The translations under genes and the position numbers were made by a program. A DNA stretch of 64,000 nt from contig CP137875.1 of assembly GCA_034406715.1 (NCBI GenBank), positions 372,001 to 436,000 of the forward strand, given 5' to 3'. The notes under the pieces were generated by a model. That model did no database searches, was not told where the DNA came from, and was given only the letters and a program-made list of their open reading frames with translations. This stretch comes from Rhodotorula mucilaginosa. Lineage: Eukaryota; Basidiomycota; Microbotryomycetes; Sporidiobolales; Sporidiobolaceae. Of the stretch, positions 45,657 to 56,206 are shown in pieces. Numbering within the stretch: position 1 is the first letter of the stretch; every line of letters starts with the position of its first letter.

Positions 45657-46521
45657 TCAGAAGCTGATCGGACCCATCTCGCCTGTACACACAAAGCGAC
45701 CTGATCAGTGTCCTGATTCGCCAACTCGCGAGTGCGAGTGAGGACAAGCTAAGGACTGACCGGAAAACGTCACGCGAGTCTTTTCGATGCTGAGCGCGTC
45801 CGTTCTCGGACACGGTTCCGCCTCGACGCTCACTTCATACACCTGCCGCGGCGTATGCGCAATGATGACGCCAATGTTGCGCCACGCAAAGAGGCACACG
45901 TTCTCGAGCGTCGAAGGGCGCGAGATGAAGAACGAGACGTCCGAGTCGAGGTTCTTGTGGTTGAGGACTTCGTGGACGCCCATGTGGACGGCGTCTTCGA
46001 GGATCGCGGCTCCGACTACTTGTCCGCTGCGAGCGAGCGTTCGTTCGGAACCCAGGGAAACATGTTCAAAGAGGATGGGGGTCAGTCTCGATTGACCAAA
46101 CAGAAAGCGGAAAGAAAAGAAAGAAGTCGCAAACGGCGCACGTTTTCCGACTGACGGGGGCCTTGAACTTGATCTCAAAGTGGTACACATGCCCGTGCAC
46201 GGCCATGCCCGGCAATCCCCACCTCGCCTGATTCTGCTGCTCCGACAAGGCCGGACACCACAACCGATGAATCGCGTTCACTGCGCGCCCCCGAAAAACG
46301 AAGGTGCGAGAGAAGCAGCCGAGGCTCAAAGATCAGGCTCAGAGCTCCCTCTCCGTGAGATGGACTCTGCAAGGCGCACCTGTACAGCGATGCGTGACGG
46401 TGACGAGCGGCGCTTCCTCGTCGAGACTGGTCGTGGCCGACAGCGCAGCGGGCGTAGCAGCGGCAGCGACCGGTTCTGACGGACTGAGAGCCGTGCTCGG
46501 ACTAGCGTTATCGATCTCCAT
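45657..46521 (-). CDS. 6-pyruvoyl-tetrahydropterin synthase-fold protein lacking the catalytic Cys
   Basis: PTPS/QueD superfamily (T-fold enzymes that act on dihydroneopterin triphosphate). Proposed product ~190 residues from four exons: a disordered Ala/Ser-rich start (MEIDNASPST...), then TVNAIHRLWCPALSEQQN (first zinc His), MAVHGHVYHFEIKF (the two other zinc His), GQVVGAAILEDAVHMGVHEV, LNHKNLDSDVSFF, STLENVCLFAWRNI and VYEVSVEAE. The three zinc ligands remain. The usual nucleophile, a Cys about six residues before HGH in PTPS (four in QueD), is absent, as is the Glu of PTPS-III; the Asp of the LDHKNLD catalytic pair is Asn here, with His kept. Ends GEMGPISF, TGA at 45657. It may be a non-catalytic or altered-specificity member. 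Stop codons of this gene and METTL16 are 118 bases apart. Confidence 0.72.
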
Positions 46522-46832
46522 AGCCTATCCTTTGACCCGTTTGAAGAGCGCAAGGTGCGAAAGCCAGGAAGAGTGAAACGAGGAGTTCCGAGTTTGTTCT
46601 GCTCTTCGTTCTCACGTGCGCGCGCAGAGAACGGATTACAGAGTCGATTTCACACAGTGAGGCAGCAAGCGATGTGATAGATATGGGAATAGAGACACTA
46701 CTACGTGGTCCGAGTCGGGCGCGCAAACCTCTGCAATCGCCCTCCTCCTCCTCCTCCTCCTTCCTCCGCCTCAAGCAACAAGCGAAAACACCCCCTTTCT
46801 CCTCCTCCTCCTCCTGCCTTTCGCCGATTGTT
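46522..46832. repeat. Intergenic with (TCC)n-like tracts
   Basis: About 310 bases with two short CTC/TCC runs (~46740-46775 and ~46797-46817), located in the likely 3' UTR of the next minus-strand gene. Nothing else seen. Confidence 0.5.
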
Positions 46833-48184
46833 TTACCGCCTCACCTCGGCATACATGCCAATGACAGCACCGAGGCCCATTCCGAGCGCGACGACACCCC
46901 AAACGCCCTCGACAGCCGAGTCGAAACTCCACTTGGCGACCGTCGTGGCGGCCGAGGAAGGGGCGATCCTCGCGTCGAGCAGGATCTGACCGAGGTTGCG
47001 GAGGGCGGTCGAAGCGACGGTAGAGGTCGAGGAGGAGGAGGAGGAAGTGGGGAGGATGTAGCCGCGGAGGAGGGCGATGGCCAGGCGAGAGAGGGTAAAG
47101 ATGACGGCGTTCGGGGGCGAGAGGTGCTTGTGAGCGACCGCGGTGCGCTTCGAGACGGCGCTACGACGACCACCGCGCGGAGTGGTCGGGTGTTGTTGCG
47201 ATTGTTCAGAGGAGGGGTTGGCGTGCGGGAACGAGACCAACGTGGCGATCACGAGGGGGACGAGGCAAGTCGTGAGAGCCCACGCGATGACGGCGCGGAG
47301 GAAACTCGGGTGCAACAAGACGGTCACGGCCGGCAACTTGAGATCGAACGCTGGCGTCTGCTGTGCGCGGTGGAGCCAATCGTGCGGACCAAAGTGGTGT
47401 TCGACCCACGGGACCGACTCGTACACGAGCCAGGAGAGTTCGGCGGCGAGGATCAACGCGACAATGACCCAAGTTTGGCTCGCCTTGTCCTGGACGTCTT
47501 CGACGAGGGTGGCAGTTTCGCGCGCGGCGTGACGGAGGGTGACGCTGCCGCGGCGGGCGAGGTGCGAGAACGAGCCGGAGCGGGTGGTGCGACGGAGGAG
47601 GGCGTTCGAAGCGGGCACGAGGGCCTGGTTGAGGACTTGGCTCGCGCCGCTCGCGATGGCCTCGCCGCCCTCGCTGCCGTGGAGGAGGGTGTCGACGATC
47701 TTGTTGTGGAGCAAGGCGTCGCGGTACGAGGTGACGACCTCGCCGACCGGCTGTTCTTGTTGGTCTTGCTGCTGCTGCTGCTGGTCGTCGTTGTCGTCGT
47801 CGTCTCCGGACGTTTCCGAGTCTCCGTCCTCGATGGCGTTCTCGTGCGGGTCGGGGGTAAACTCTCCGCTCTTGCGGGATTCGCGCATCGAGTGCCACAA
47901 GCCGATGAAGCGCGGGTCTTGCCTCTGCTGCGGGTTGGATTTCAACTCGGCCCTGACGGCTTCGATGATCTCGGGGCGGCGGGTGCCGTCTGGGAGGCCG
48001 AGTTGGAGAGCGCGGGCGATCTCTGCGAGTTCGTCCTTGCGCTTGGCGAGGAGCGGGCCTGCGCGGGAGGGGCATGGCCGAGTTGGGTAAACAACGGAAC
48101 GAGGAGGGGAAGGTCAGTTTGGAGGGCGATGTTCGCAGGACTGAGGACAGGGGCGCGCATGGACTGACCAGAGTAGTTGACCAT
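46833..48184 (-). CDS. Membrane protein with SAP-like N-terminus and four spans
   Basis: Not assigned to a named protein. The ATG at 48184 begins MVNYSG; a 110-base intron (48168-48059) joins to PLLAKRKDELAEIARALQL and GTRRPEIIEAVRAEL, a helix-extension-helix pattern like a SAP/HeH motif. A disordered acidic and Gln-rich linker follows (EDGDSETSG, then QQQQQQDQQEQ). The second half has four hydrophobic segments: WVIVALILAAELSWLVY, AVIAWALTTCLVPLVIATL, AVIFTLSRLAIALL and VWGVVALGMGLGAVIGMY, ending in AEVRR. Total ~413 residues. A SAP/HeH domain on a membrane protein recalls inner nuclear membrane proteins of the Src1/Heh type, but the Man1-Src1 C-terminal domain is not seen. Function is open. 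Confidence 0.6.
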
Positions 48185-48523
48185 TGTCGACCCCGCTCTT
48201 GCACGCTGTCTGCACTCGACTACTGCGAGTGTAGCCGTCAAAGAGGGAGAAAGCGAAGAGCCAGCCACGCGGAAGCACAAGAGAGAAGCGGCTGAGGGGA
48301 GGCGCGCGCTGTGCCAAGGCGTCAGCAGCCGCTGAGTTGGCCAGTCTTTCCTCTGCAAGCATAGCCAGGTAAGCACTCGTGCATGGGACTGAAAGCAGGT
48401 CAGCGCTGACTCTCGCTTTGCTCCTTCGGTTGCCCCTGCGTCGTCTCGAACCTTTGCTCCTCGGCCCCCGCCCCACCTCTCGCTGGTCACCCTCAGCTAC
48501 TCTTCACCCGACCGACCAGAGCC
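48185..48523. promoter_or_regulatory. Divergent promoter, SAP-like membrane protein / VHS-GAT gene
   Basis: About 340 bases between divergent starts. No specific element recognised. Confidence 0.35.
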
Positions 48524-51247
48524 ATGAAGCGCCTCTTTCACCGCAAGGACAAGACTCCAGCCACCTCAGCCGGCGCAACACCCCCGACGGCGCAGTACCC
48601 ATCCCCCGGTGTCACTCCTCCCCCCGCCAACCCCTCCAATGCACAACCACCACCAGGAATGGTCGCCGTCCAAGGCCAGCAGGGCGCCACTTATGTCCCA
48701 AGGCCTCCCCGCGTACAGGACGTCGGCAACGCCATCGGCTGGTCCGTCGCCATGACTGCGTTCGACTTTGGCTACCTGCTCGAACTCGCAGACTACCTCG
48801 CTTCGAGCACGAGTGCCAGCAAGGAAGCTGCAAAGGCCCTCACCAAAGAGTTCAAGGTGAGCTGGGGGCAATGGGAAGCACTCGAGACCGAAAGCGACGG
48901 CTACTACCGCCGCCGTCGGTCCCGTTCCGCCCACGTACTTCTCACTGTGCTGATACCGAACCGGGACCTCTTTGCAGCACGCGACTCCGCCGGCGCAAGA
49001 GCGTGCAGTCCGCTTGACCGGTATCTTGTTCCGCAACACCGACACGAGGTTCCGCCGTACGTCGTAATCATCTCCTCTCAGTTCTGTCAACGGCACTACG
49101 TCCCCGGAGGACGTCGCAGTCCAGATCATTGAACGTTTCCTGGATGTTCAGAACAAGTCGCCCAGAAGAAATTCCTCGCAGCCCTGACCGGCCTCGTCTC
49201 GTCCCCAACTTCGACCCCCTCCGTCAAGCTCATGGTGTTCCGCGTCCTCTCCCCTCTCGCATACGAGACGCGGCACGATTCCGACCTCTCTTCCATCACG
49301 CACGCGTACGATGCCTTGCTCGCCGATCCCAAGACCAGGCCGACGCCGGAGACGGTCGGCGAAGAGGGTTACGACCCCGCCCTGTTTCCACCGCACGGAG
49401 CGCCTCTTGATCCGGAAGACCCGCTCCTCCGGCCTGAAGCGCTCCTCTCCTCCGGTGGTGGTGGCGGTAGGAGTGCTAGGTCTCAACGACCCCGCCCGGA
49501 ACGATTCCCGACCGGGTTGGAACAGATGCAAGATCTTCGGAAGCGAGCCGTCGAGGGGAGAGGGTACGCGGCCATGTTGACGGATGCGGTGAATCATGCC
49601 GAAGAGGAGGAAGAGAAGGAGAGGAGACGGAGGAGCGCGCAGGGCTTGCCGCCGGTGGTGGTGGTGCAGCAACCTGCCGCGGAATCGGGAAATGAAGACA
49701 GTCACGAGCGGGAAGTCCGAACCGGCCTCGAAGCGAACGAAGTCGTCCAGGTGCGCGCGGACCTCGCTCTCTCGCTCGCGCGTACGTGAGCTGATTGAAA
49801 GGTGCTCGCGACGACCAAAATGATGACGCGCAGGAGATCCACGCCAAACTCCTCGAGGTGCAAGATTTCCTCACTTCGAACCTCGAATGGGCCGCAGCGC
49901 AAGCGGCCCAATCCCGCGCCCGAGCCGATGCCGAACAGTCTTCGAATACTGCGCAAACTGCTGCTCCCGCCCCTGTCGTGGCAACAGCGTCGCAGGGTCA
50001 AGGTCAAGTTCAGGCGGACGTTCGCCTCGCGAGCAACAACCCTTTTGCGGCGGTCCTGTCGGGCGAGATGCCGATTTCTGCACTCACCGAGCCGAACAAG
50101 TCGACGACGGAGGAGGAGGACATCCTCAGCGAGATCTTGACCGCCACTCCCGAGGTGCGCCGCCTTCTTGCGGTATCGTTTCCCGAGCGTTGAGGGAAAA
50201 GTCCACTCTAACCCGTGCCGCCCTCACCGGTTCGTCCGTCCTGCCAGATCTCGGAAGCCCTCGAAAGCTACGCGACTCGACTCGCCAACGCCCGCGAGCG
50301 CGCCAACGAGGACGCCGAACTCGCGACGGCGATGGCTCGTTCGGTCGCCGAGACGCGCGTCGACCGGTACGCGCTCGAGCAAGAGAGTCGGTACCGATCG
50401 GATACGATGCGGACGCATGATTATATGGAGGGGGTTAGTGGAGATCATCGTCATGATCATGCGGCGGAGGGGGGACAGCAGCAGCAGGGGTACGAAGAGG
50501 CAGGCTCGAGCGCGCCGTACGATTCGCAGGCGGCGTTCTTCGGCCAGCAGCAGCAGCAACAACAATCGCCCCAACCGCTGCACGAGTCGGCTCCAACCAG
50601 TTCTGCCTCGCCGTACGACGGGCTCGAAGCTCTCGCCGGTTTGACTTTCGACCCGCCCGCGGCGCAGAACACCGCGGCTGCCGAAGATCCGTTCGCGTCC
50701 GCCGCTGCTCAGTACAACACTTCGCGAGCGCCGTCCCTGAACCCTTTCGCACCGACTAACCCTTACGCGTCTTTGACTGCCTCGTCGCCCGCTCGAGGAG
50801 GAGGAGGAGGAGGGTCATCCTCGTACGAGCCCGACTCGATCCTCGAGGGTCAGGAAGCCTCGCACACGACGCCGATCCGTCCCGTCGGATCTCCGGTCGA
50901 CGAGCACGGCGTGAGGGAAAGGTCGACGACCGATTCGTCGATCAAGAGCTCGTTTATCCCCGAGGCGCCGTCGGCCAAGGCGCTCGGCAAACTGCGACGA
51001 GTGAGCGTCGGTCAGAGTGAGCTGCTTTCCCCCCGAAGACAGTATCGCTTGTTCTTGCTACCATACAGCCAAGACTGACGCTACTTTCGATGGTGTACGC
51101 TCCGTAGGCGCGGACGAAGACCGCGGACGGGTGCAGCAGGAACAACTCGAGAGTGCGTTGCGGGAACGGTACCGACTCAACCGCGAGGCCGAGCTGCAAC
51201 GGCGCGAACAACAGCAGCAGCAGCAGCAGAGTGGTGGAGGTTTGTAA
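48524..51247 (+). CDS. VHS/GAT-domain trafficking adaptor (Lsb5/TOM1-like)
   Basis: Cytosolic adaptor for ubiquitinated cargo or endocytic sites (VHS-GAT family). The ATG at 48524 opens MKRLFHRKDKTP. The VHS-like domain follows a Pro-rich start: NAIGWSVAMTAFDFGYLLEL ... SKEAAKALTKEFK, then, after an intron, QERAVRLTGILFRNTDTRFR and KLMVFRVLSPLAYE. A charged disordered stretch leads to a GAT-like helical segment (DAQEIHAKLLEVQDFLTS ... ISEALESYATRLANARERA). The C-terminal third is low complexity with a Gln run (~50545-50570), several NPF/NPY-like motifs (LNPFAPTNPYASL) and a terminal Arg/Glu/Gln helix ending QQQSGGGL. NPF motifs typically bind EH-domain proteins. About six introns. The VHS-plus-GAT order resembles yeast Lsb5 and animal TOM1; which is closer cannot be judged by eye. 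Confidence 0.65.
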
Positions 51248-51557
51248 GAGGTTCACTTTGCGCTACAAGCTCCGTGACCTGCTTCTTGGTCTGTTGGGGA
51301 ATGCGTGCGCCGGAGCACGGTCCGTTTCGCCTCGGACCTTTCTCGATTCAGTCCTGCAACTCTATACGTGCAATGTCACCTACTTCTCGATCTCTATGAT
51401 GTGCGTGAGAGCGGAGGGTCGGAAAGTTTTGCAGGCGGTCGGGAGTCCGTTTGTCACGTGTCTGGCGAGCGACCTTGTGGGGCGACACCAACCGCCGCAT
51501 GTTGCGAAGGCATCGGCTTGGTCTCTATGCACACACGCTCTCCTATTCCAACACACC
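51248..51557. other. Intergenic, VHS-GAT to AASS
   Basis: About 310 bases between tandem plus-strand genes, expected to be the 3' UTR and promoter. No gene or motif recognised. Confidence 0.35.
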
Positions 51558-54500
51558 ATGCTCGCCAGACGAATCCTGAGACCCTGCGCTACCAGCCAGC
51601 TCGGAATGCGGGCTCTACACTCGACCTTCCCTTCGCTCGCCGTACTCGGTTTGCGCGCAGAGGACCCGGCGCGGAGATGGGAACGGCGCGCCGCACTGGA
51701 CCCGGATGCGGTCCGCCAGCTCGTCCAAAACGGGCACAATGTCCTCGTTGAGCAGTGCAGCAAGAGAGCGATCCGGGAGGAGGAGTACAAAGAGGTGAGT
51801 CGTCCGTTCTTGATCCGGATTCAGTCGATCTGGATCAGCGGCTCACTGTAAACGGCTCGCTCATCCTGCTTCATTACTTTCCATGAACGCAGGCAGGCGC
51901 AGAGATTGTCCCGAAGCTCGATCCGCTCGCATGCGACGTCATTGCCGGCGTGAAAGAGCCTGTCGCTTCGACTTTGCCTCTCGCCGCCGGAACCGCCACC
52001 CGTCGCCCGGCCGCCCATCTCGGCTTCTTCCACTGCCACAAGGGCCAGGCGTACAACTTCCCCCTCGTCAAGACCTTGCTCGAATCGTCAAAGCAGTGCG
52101 GGACTCGATTCATCGACTACGAGCTCCTCACCGATGCTCCAACCAAAGATGCGAACGGAAACGAAACCGGAGGGAAGCGCACAGTCGGATTTGGTTTTCT
52201 GGCAGGCTACAGCGGCATGGCCGATGGACTCGCGCAACTCGGAACGAAACTTCTCGCCGCCAAGGGGGCCGCAACGCCCTTCTTGAGTCTGGAGCGCCCC
52301 GTTCAAGCCGGCACGGTGGACAAGATGCGACAGGAACTTGAGCGGGTGGGCGAGGCGATCCGCGAGGGAGGTCTCGACGGCCTCGAGAGTCCGGTGAGCA
52401 CAGTGTAGCAACGGGACGCGGGACACGAAGGGGTTTGCTCCGGAAACTGACCTACATCCGCCGCTCGTCCAGCTCGTCATCGCGATTACCGGCAAGGGTA
52501 AAGTCGGAGCGGGCGCTCGTCTTGTATTGGAACAACTCGGTGTCGAATGGATTCAAGCCGACGAGCTCGAGAGCGTCTCGCGCAAGCCGAGTGAGTCTCG
52601 GTTTTCTTTCTCTCTTTTCTCTGGCGTGTGTTCAGCCACCACCCCTCAAGATTGCCGAGCTGATTCGGAACTTTCGAAACAGAGAGTGACCAGCGAACTG
52701 TATATGCTTGCCACCTCGAGCTGTCGGACTACCTCGTCAACCGCACGGGCAAAGCGTTCGACCGAGCCGAATATCGCGAACACCCCGAGCGGTTCGAGTC
52801 CGTGTTCCACAGCAAGGTCAGCTCAGGCGGCTTCTCTCCCGGACTCATCTCTCTACTGACCTTGAACACCTCTGCACTTCCGCCGTGACAGATCGCGCCT
52901 TTCACCACCGTCTTTTGCAACGGCGGATTATGGAACCCTTCCTCGCCTCGCCTTCTCACCACCGCACAACTCGCCGAACTGCAGTCGAATCCGCACAGCC
53001 AACTCACGTCCATCATCGACATCTCTTGCGATTTCGACGTGAGTCTACAAACGGCAAGGGGTTGACGGTGAGGGATTTTCTTGCTGATCCGACCCCTTTA
53101 GGGATCGCTCGAGTTTGTTCGGCACGCCACTACACTGGACGACCCCATCGTCCAGTATGACGCCCGATCCGACCGTTTACATCGCGAGTGAGTGTGACGG
53201 GGCATTCTACATGACTCGGAAGAGACATCACGTGCTGAAAGTAAACCCTGCCCGGCAGCGCATCTGATCACCACTCCATTCAGCTGTCCACGGTGGAGAT
53301 CCTCCCCTCGGCTTTCCCGCTCGACGCAACCAAGCAGTTTTCCAACGCTCTCTTGCCCTACATCCGTCAACTCCTCGACGATCCGAAGTTCGAGAACGCC
53401 CGCGCGGCTGATCCCGAGACGGTCGACGCGCTTCATCGCGCGACGCTCGTCCGGGATGGCGAGCTCGAAGCTAAACACCAGTGGGTGATGGGTTTGATGG
53501 AGAAGTCTTCGAAGCGTCAGAGGGCAGTGGTGCTCGGAGCTGGGTGAGGCGACCCATCGATAAAAGCAAGGTCCGCTCCGTCGCTGACATTCTTATTGCC
53601 CGAACAGTCTCGTCGCTGGTCCCGCAATCCGGACCTTGAGCGCTCGCTCGGACCTGGATGTCATTGTTGGTGCGTCCTTGACTCTCGACTGCCCTACGAG
53701 GCTGTATCGCCCCGAATGGAGGACTGATCCGTTTGCACAACGCCACAGCCAGCAACGATCTTCCGGCAGCCAAAGCTCTAGCCGAGCAGCGCAAGAACGT
53801 GGAAGCCGTACATTTGGACGCCGGTGACGACCAAGCAGTTGCGAAGCTGATCCAGAACGCCGACGTCGTGTTGAGGTAAAGTTCGAGACTTTCTTGTCAA
53901 GGCTACCCCTCCCTGATGACGTACCGTACGCTGGTCACAGTCTTCTACCCGCCCCTTTGCATGTCAAGATCGCCAAGCTCTGTATTGAGCACAAAGCGGC
54001 ATTGGTGACGGCCTCCTACACGTCGGCAGAAATGGCCGCGTTGCACGAGGAGTGAGTTGCCGGCATGCATCTCTTCCGTCGACTCGCAGCGTTGACGAGG
54101 TTACAATCACAGAGCTAAAGCCGCCGATATTGTCTTGCTGAACGAGCTCGGTTTGGTAAGCGGGATGGCGAAGGGCGCACGCTGAGTCCGCGGCTGATCG
54201 CAAGCCTCCTTCGTGCTCAGGACCCCGGCATCGATCACGTCACCGCCATGCGTCTGATCGAAGAAGCCACATCAACAGGACACACGGTGCGGATTTTTCT
54301 GTCCCCTAATGGCCGAGTGACGGGATCTGACCAGACCCGGTGCCTGCTGCAGATCAAGTCCTTCATTTCTTTCTGCGGCGGTCTCCCCAGCCCGGAGCTT
54401 AGTAACGCACCGCTAGGCTACAAGTTCTCGTACGTGCCTCCTCCTTTCCCGTTCTACCCTTCGCATATAGTCTGACACCGCCTCGTTGACAGGTGGTCCC

Positions 54501-55583
54501 CTCGAGGTGTCTTGACCGCCGCCTTGAACGCCGCTTCTTTCCGCCTCGCGGGCCGCGAAGTCTCGATCGCAGGACCGAACCTCCTCCGCGACAACTTCCC
54601 CAACCTGCCTCTTTTGCGAGGACTCGCCCTCGAAGGTGTCGCCAACCGGGACTCGCTCGGTTACCTTTCTCAGTACCGCCTTCCCAGCGACTTGCCCACC
54701 ATTCTGCGCGGCACGCTTCGATACCCAGGCTTTTCACGGGTTGTTGATGCCTTCAAGCGTATCGGACTCCTCGGTACGCAACCTCTTGCGGCACCTATCA
54801 CGAAACCTACCGATCTCGTCGACGCATGCCTCGCCGCTCAAGGTTACGAGGTCAAGGATTCTGCCTCGCGCGAGCAGGCTTTGCTCCGAGTCTTGGACGG
54901 CCGGCAGGAGCTCGTCTCAGAAGTGATGGCATCGCTGCAAGAGTGAGTCGTCTGCTCCCTATAGCTTCCCGACCTCGGTGCAGGCGCTGATGAGGGGACC
55001 TTCTCAGGCTGGTTCTGCTGCCGTCAGACACCATCTCCCAGTCTGAAGCTGGCGCTATCGCCTTACCGGAGACCGCTCAAGCGCCGATCGACTACCTCTC
55101 GACTATTCTGTCCGAGCGACTGAAGTACGGTCCGCACGAGCGCGACATGGTTGTCCTTGCTCACGAAGTGACGACCGAAGCACCGGAGGGCACTCCGCAC
55201 CTGTTCACCTCGAGTCTTGTACAGGTCAGTTGTCGTGGATCTCGGTTGCTCTTGAGCGGAAGGCTAATTCCGGAGCGCTTTACAGTACGGAGACGCGTCC
55301 GCCTCCGCCATGGCGACGACGGTCGGCGTGGTGAGCTCATCCCTTTTCGGTCCGACTTTGCCAAACTCTCAGTCTGATGCGTCCTTCCCTCTACCAGCCA
55401 ATCGCGCTCGGAGCCCTGCTTTACCTGGACGGCAAGATTGCGCAACGAGGCTTGGTGGCCCCGACGAGCGAGGAGGTATGGCGACCCATGCTCGGAGCGC
55501 TCGAAGATGCGGGCATCCGCTTCATCGAAGGACACCGAATCGGTTCGAGAGGAATTCTTGATACGCTGCGGAAGCAAGTGTAG
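51558..55583 (+). CDS. AASS: Mitochondrial bifunctional lysine-ketoglutarate reductase/saccharopine dehydrogenase
   Basis: Alpha-aminoadipic semialdehyde synthase of the animal/plant type. The LKR half condenses lysine with 2-oxoglutarate to saccharopine, and the SDH half oxidises saccharopine to aminoadipic semialdehyde and glutamate. The ATG at 51558 begins [20 protein letters not shown], an acid-free Arg-rich presequence, so a mitochondrial site is likely. [215 protein letters not shown]. About fourteen introns. Stop TAG at 55581. Both NAD(P)-binding halves look intact. Confidence 0.92.
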
Positions 55584-56206
55584 ATATTGTACTGTAGAAC
55601 TCGAGACGCACGCTCAGCAATTGAATCTCCGCTTCGCAACAAGGAAACGTTTTCTCGATTCCCCTACTTTTCTTTCGGCACAGTGACTATTCTTCCAGCC
55701 TATGCTCGCTCGCAAGGTTGTTTAAGGCAGATGATGTCCGCAATATTAATTGGAGTCCCGTCTACGCCGAAGAAAATTTTCTTTCTCCGCCTTGTCGGCG
55801 ATGGTGCCACTCGTCTTCTTCGTCAAGATCCCTCTGACCTCAGTGCGGCGCGCCGAAGTGCCTTGTTGTCTCCCACTCGGTTGCAGCACCCTTGCGCCTC
55901 TCCGACGACACCGCAGAGCTCAAGCGGACGCTCTACGGGCGAGCAAGAGATGTTCGATCGCACGTGCACTCTCCGCAGGAACGTGCACCTCGCAGGCTCC
56001 CGTGCATTGGCTGCCGGGCTTTCTCAACAAGTCCCGAGGACTTGCTAATGAACCGGTCTAGGGAGCGCATAGGATCCTAAAGGCTGGCGCCCCTCTTTCA
56101 GGCGGCCCTGCTTCTGAACTACTGCTTCATCACAATCTCGCTTTCATCCCTCTCAGAACCGTTGCTATACTCTCCTTCCGCCCTCGTACCAACCTCACAC
56201 GTGACG
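55584..56206. promoter_or_regulatory. BTA1 upstream region with two CACGTG sites
   Basis: About 620 bases between tandem plus-strand genes. CACGTG occurs at 55961-55966 and again at 56198-56203, three bases before the BTA1 start codon. CACGTG is the core bound by Pho4/NUC-1-type bHLH factors, which control phosphate-starvation genes. A minor open frame at 55750-56061 has no recognisable content. Confidence 0.4.

Noticed and set aside
46674-48167. Plus-strand open frame (497 codons) opposite the SAP-like membrane protein
   Set aside because: It mirrors the minus-strand gene, is Gly/Arg/Val-rich and carries no domain, while the minus strand shows spans, a SAP-like motif and a good splice junction.
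52780-52800. tRNA B-box-like GGTTCGAGTCC
   Set aside because: It lies inside the AASS coding exon (HPERFESVF), with no A box or cloverleaf around it.
55750-56061. Small plus-strand gene between AASS and BTA1
   Set aside because: Low-complexity Arg/Ala-rich translation, no motif, and it overlaps the expected BTA1 promoter.
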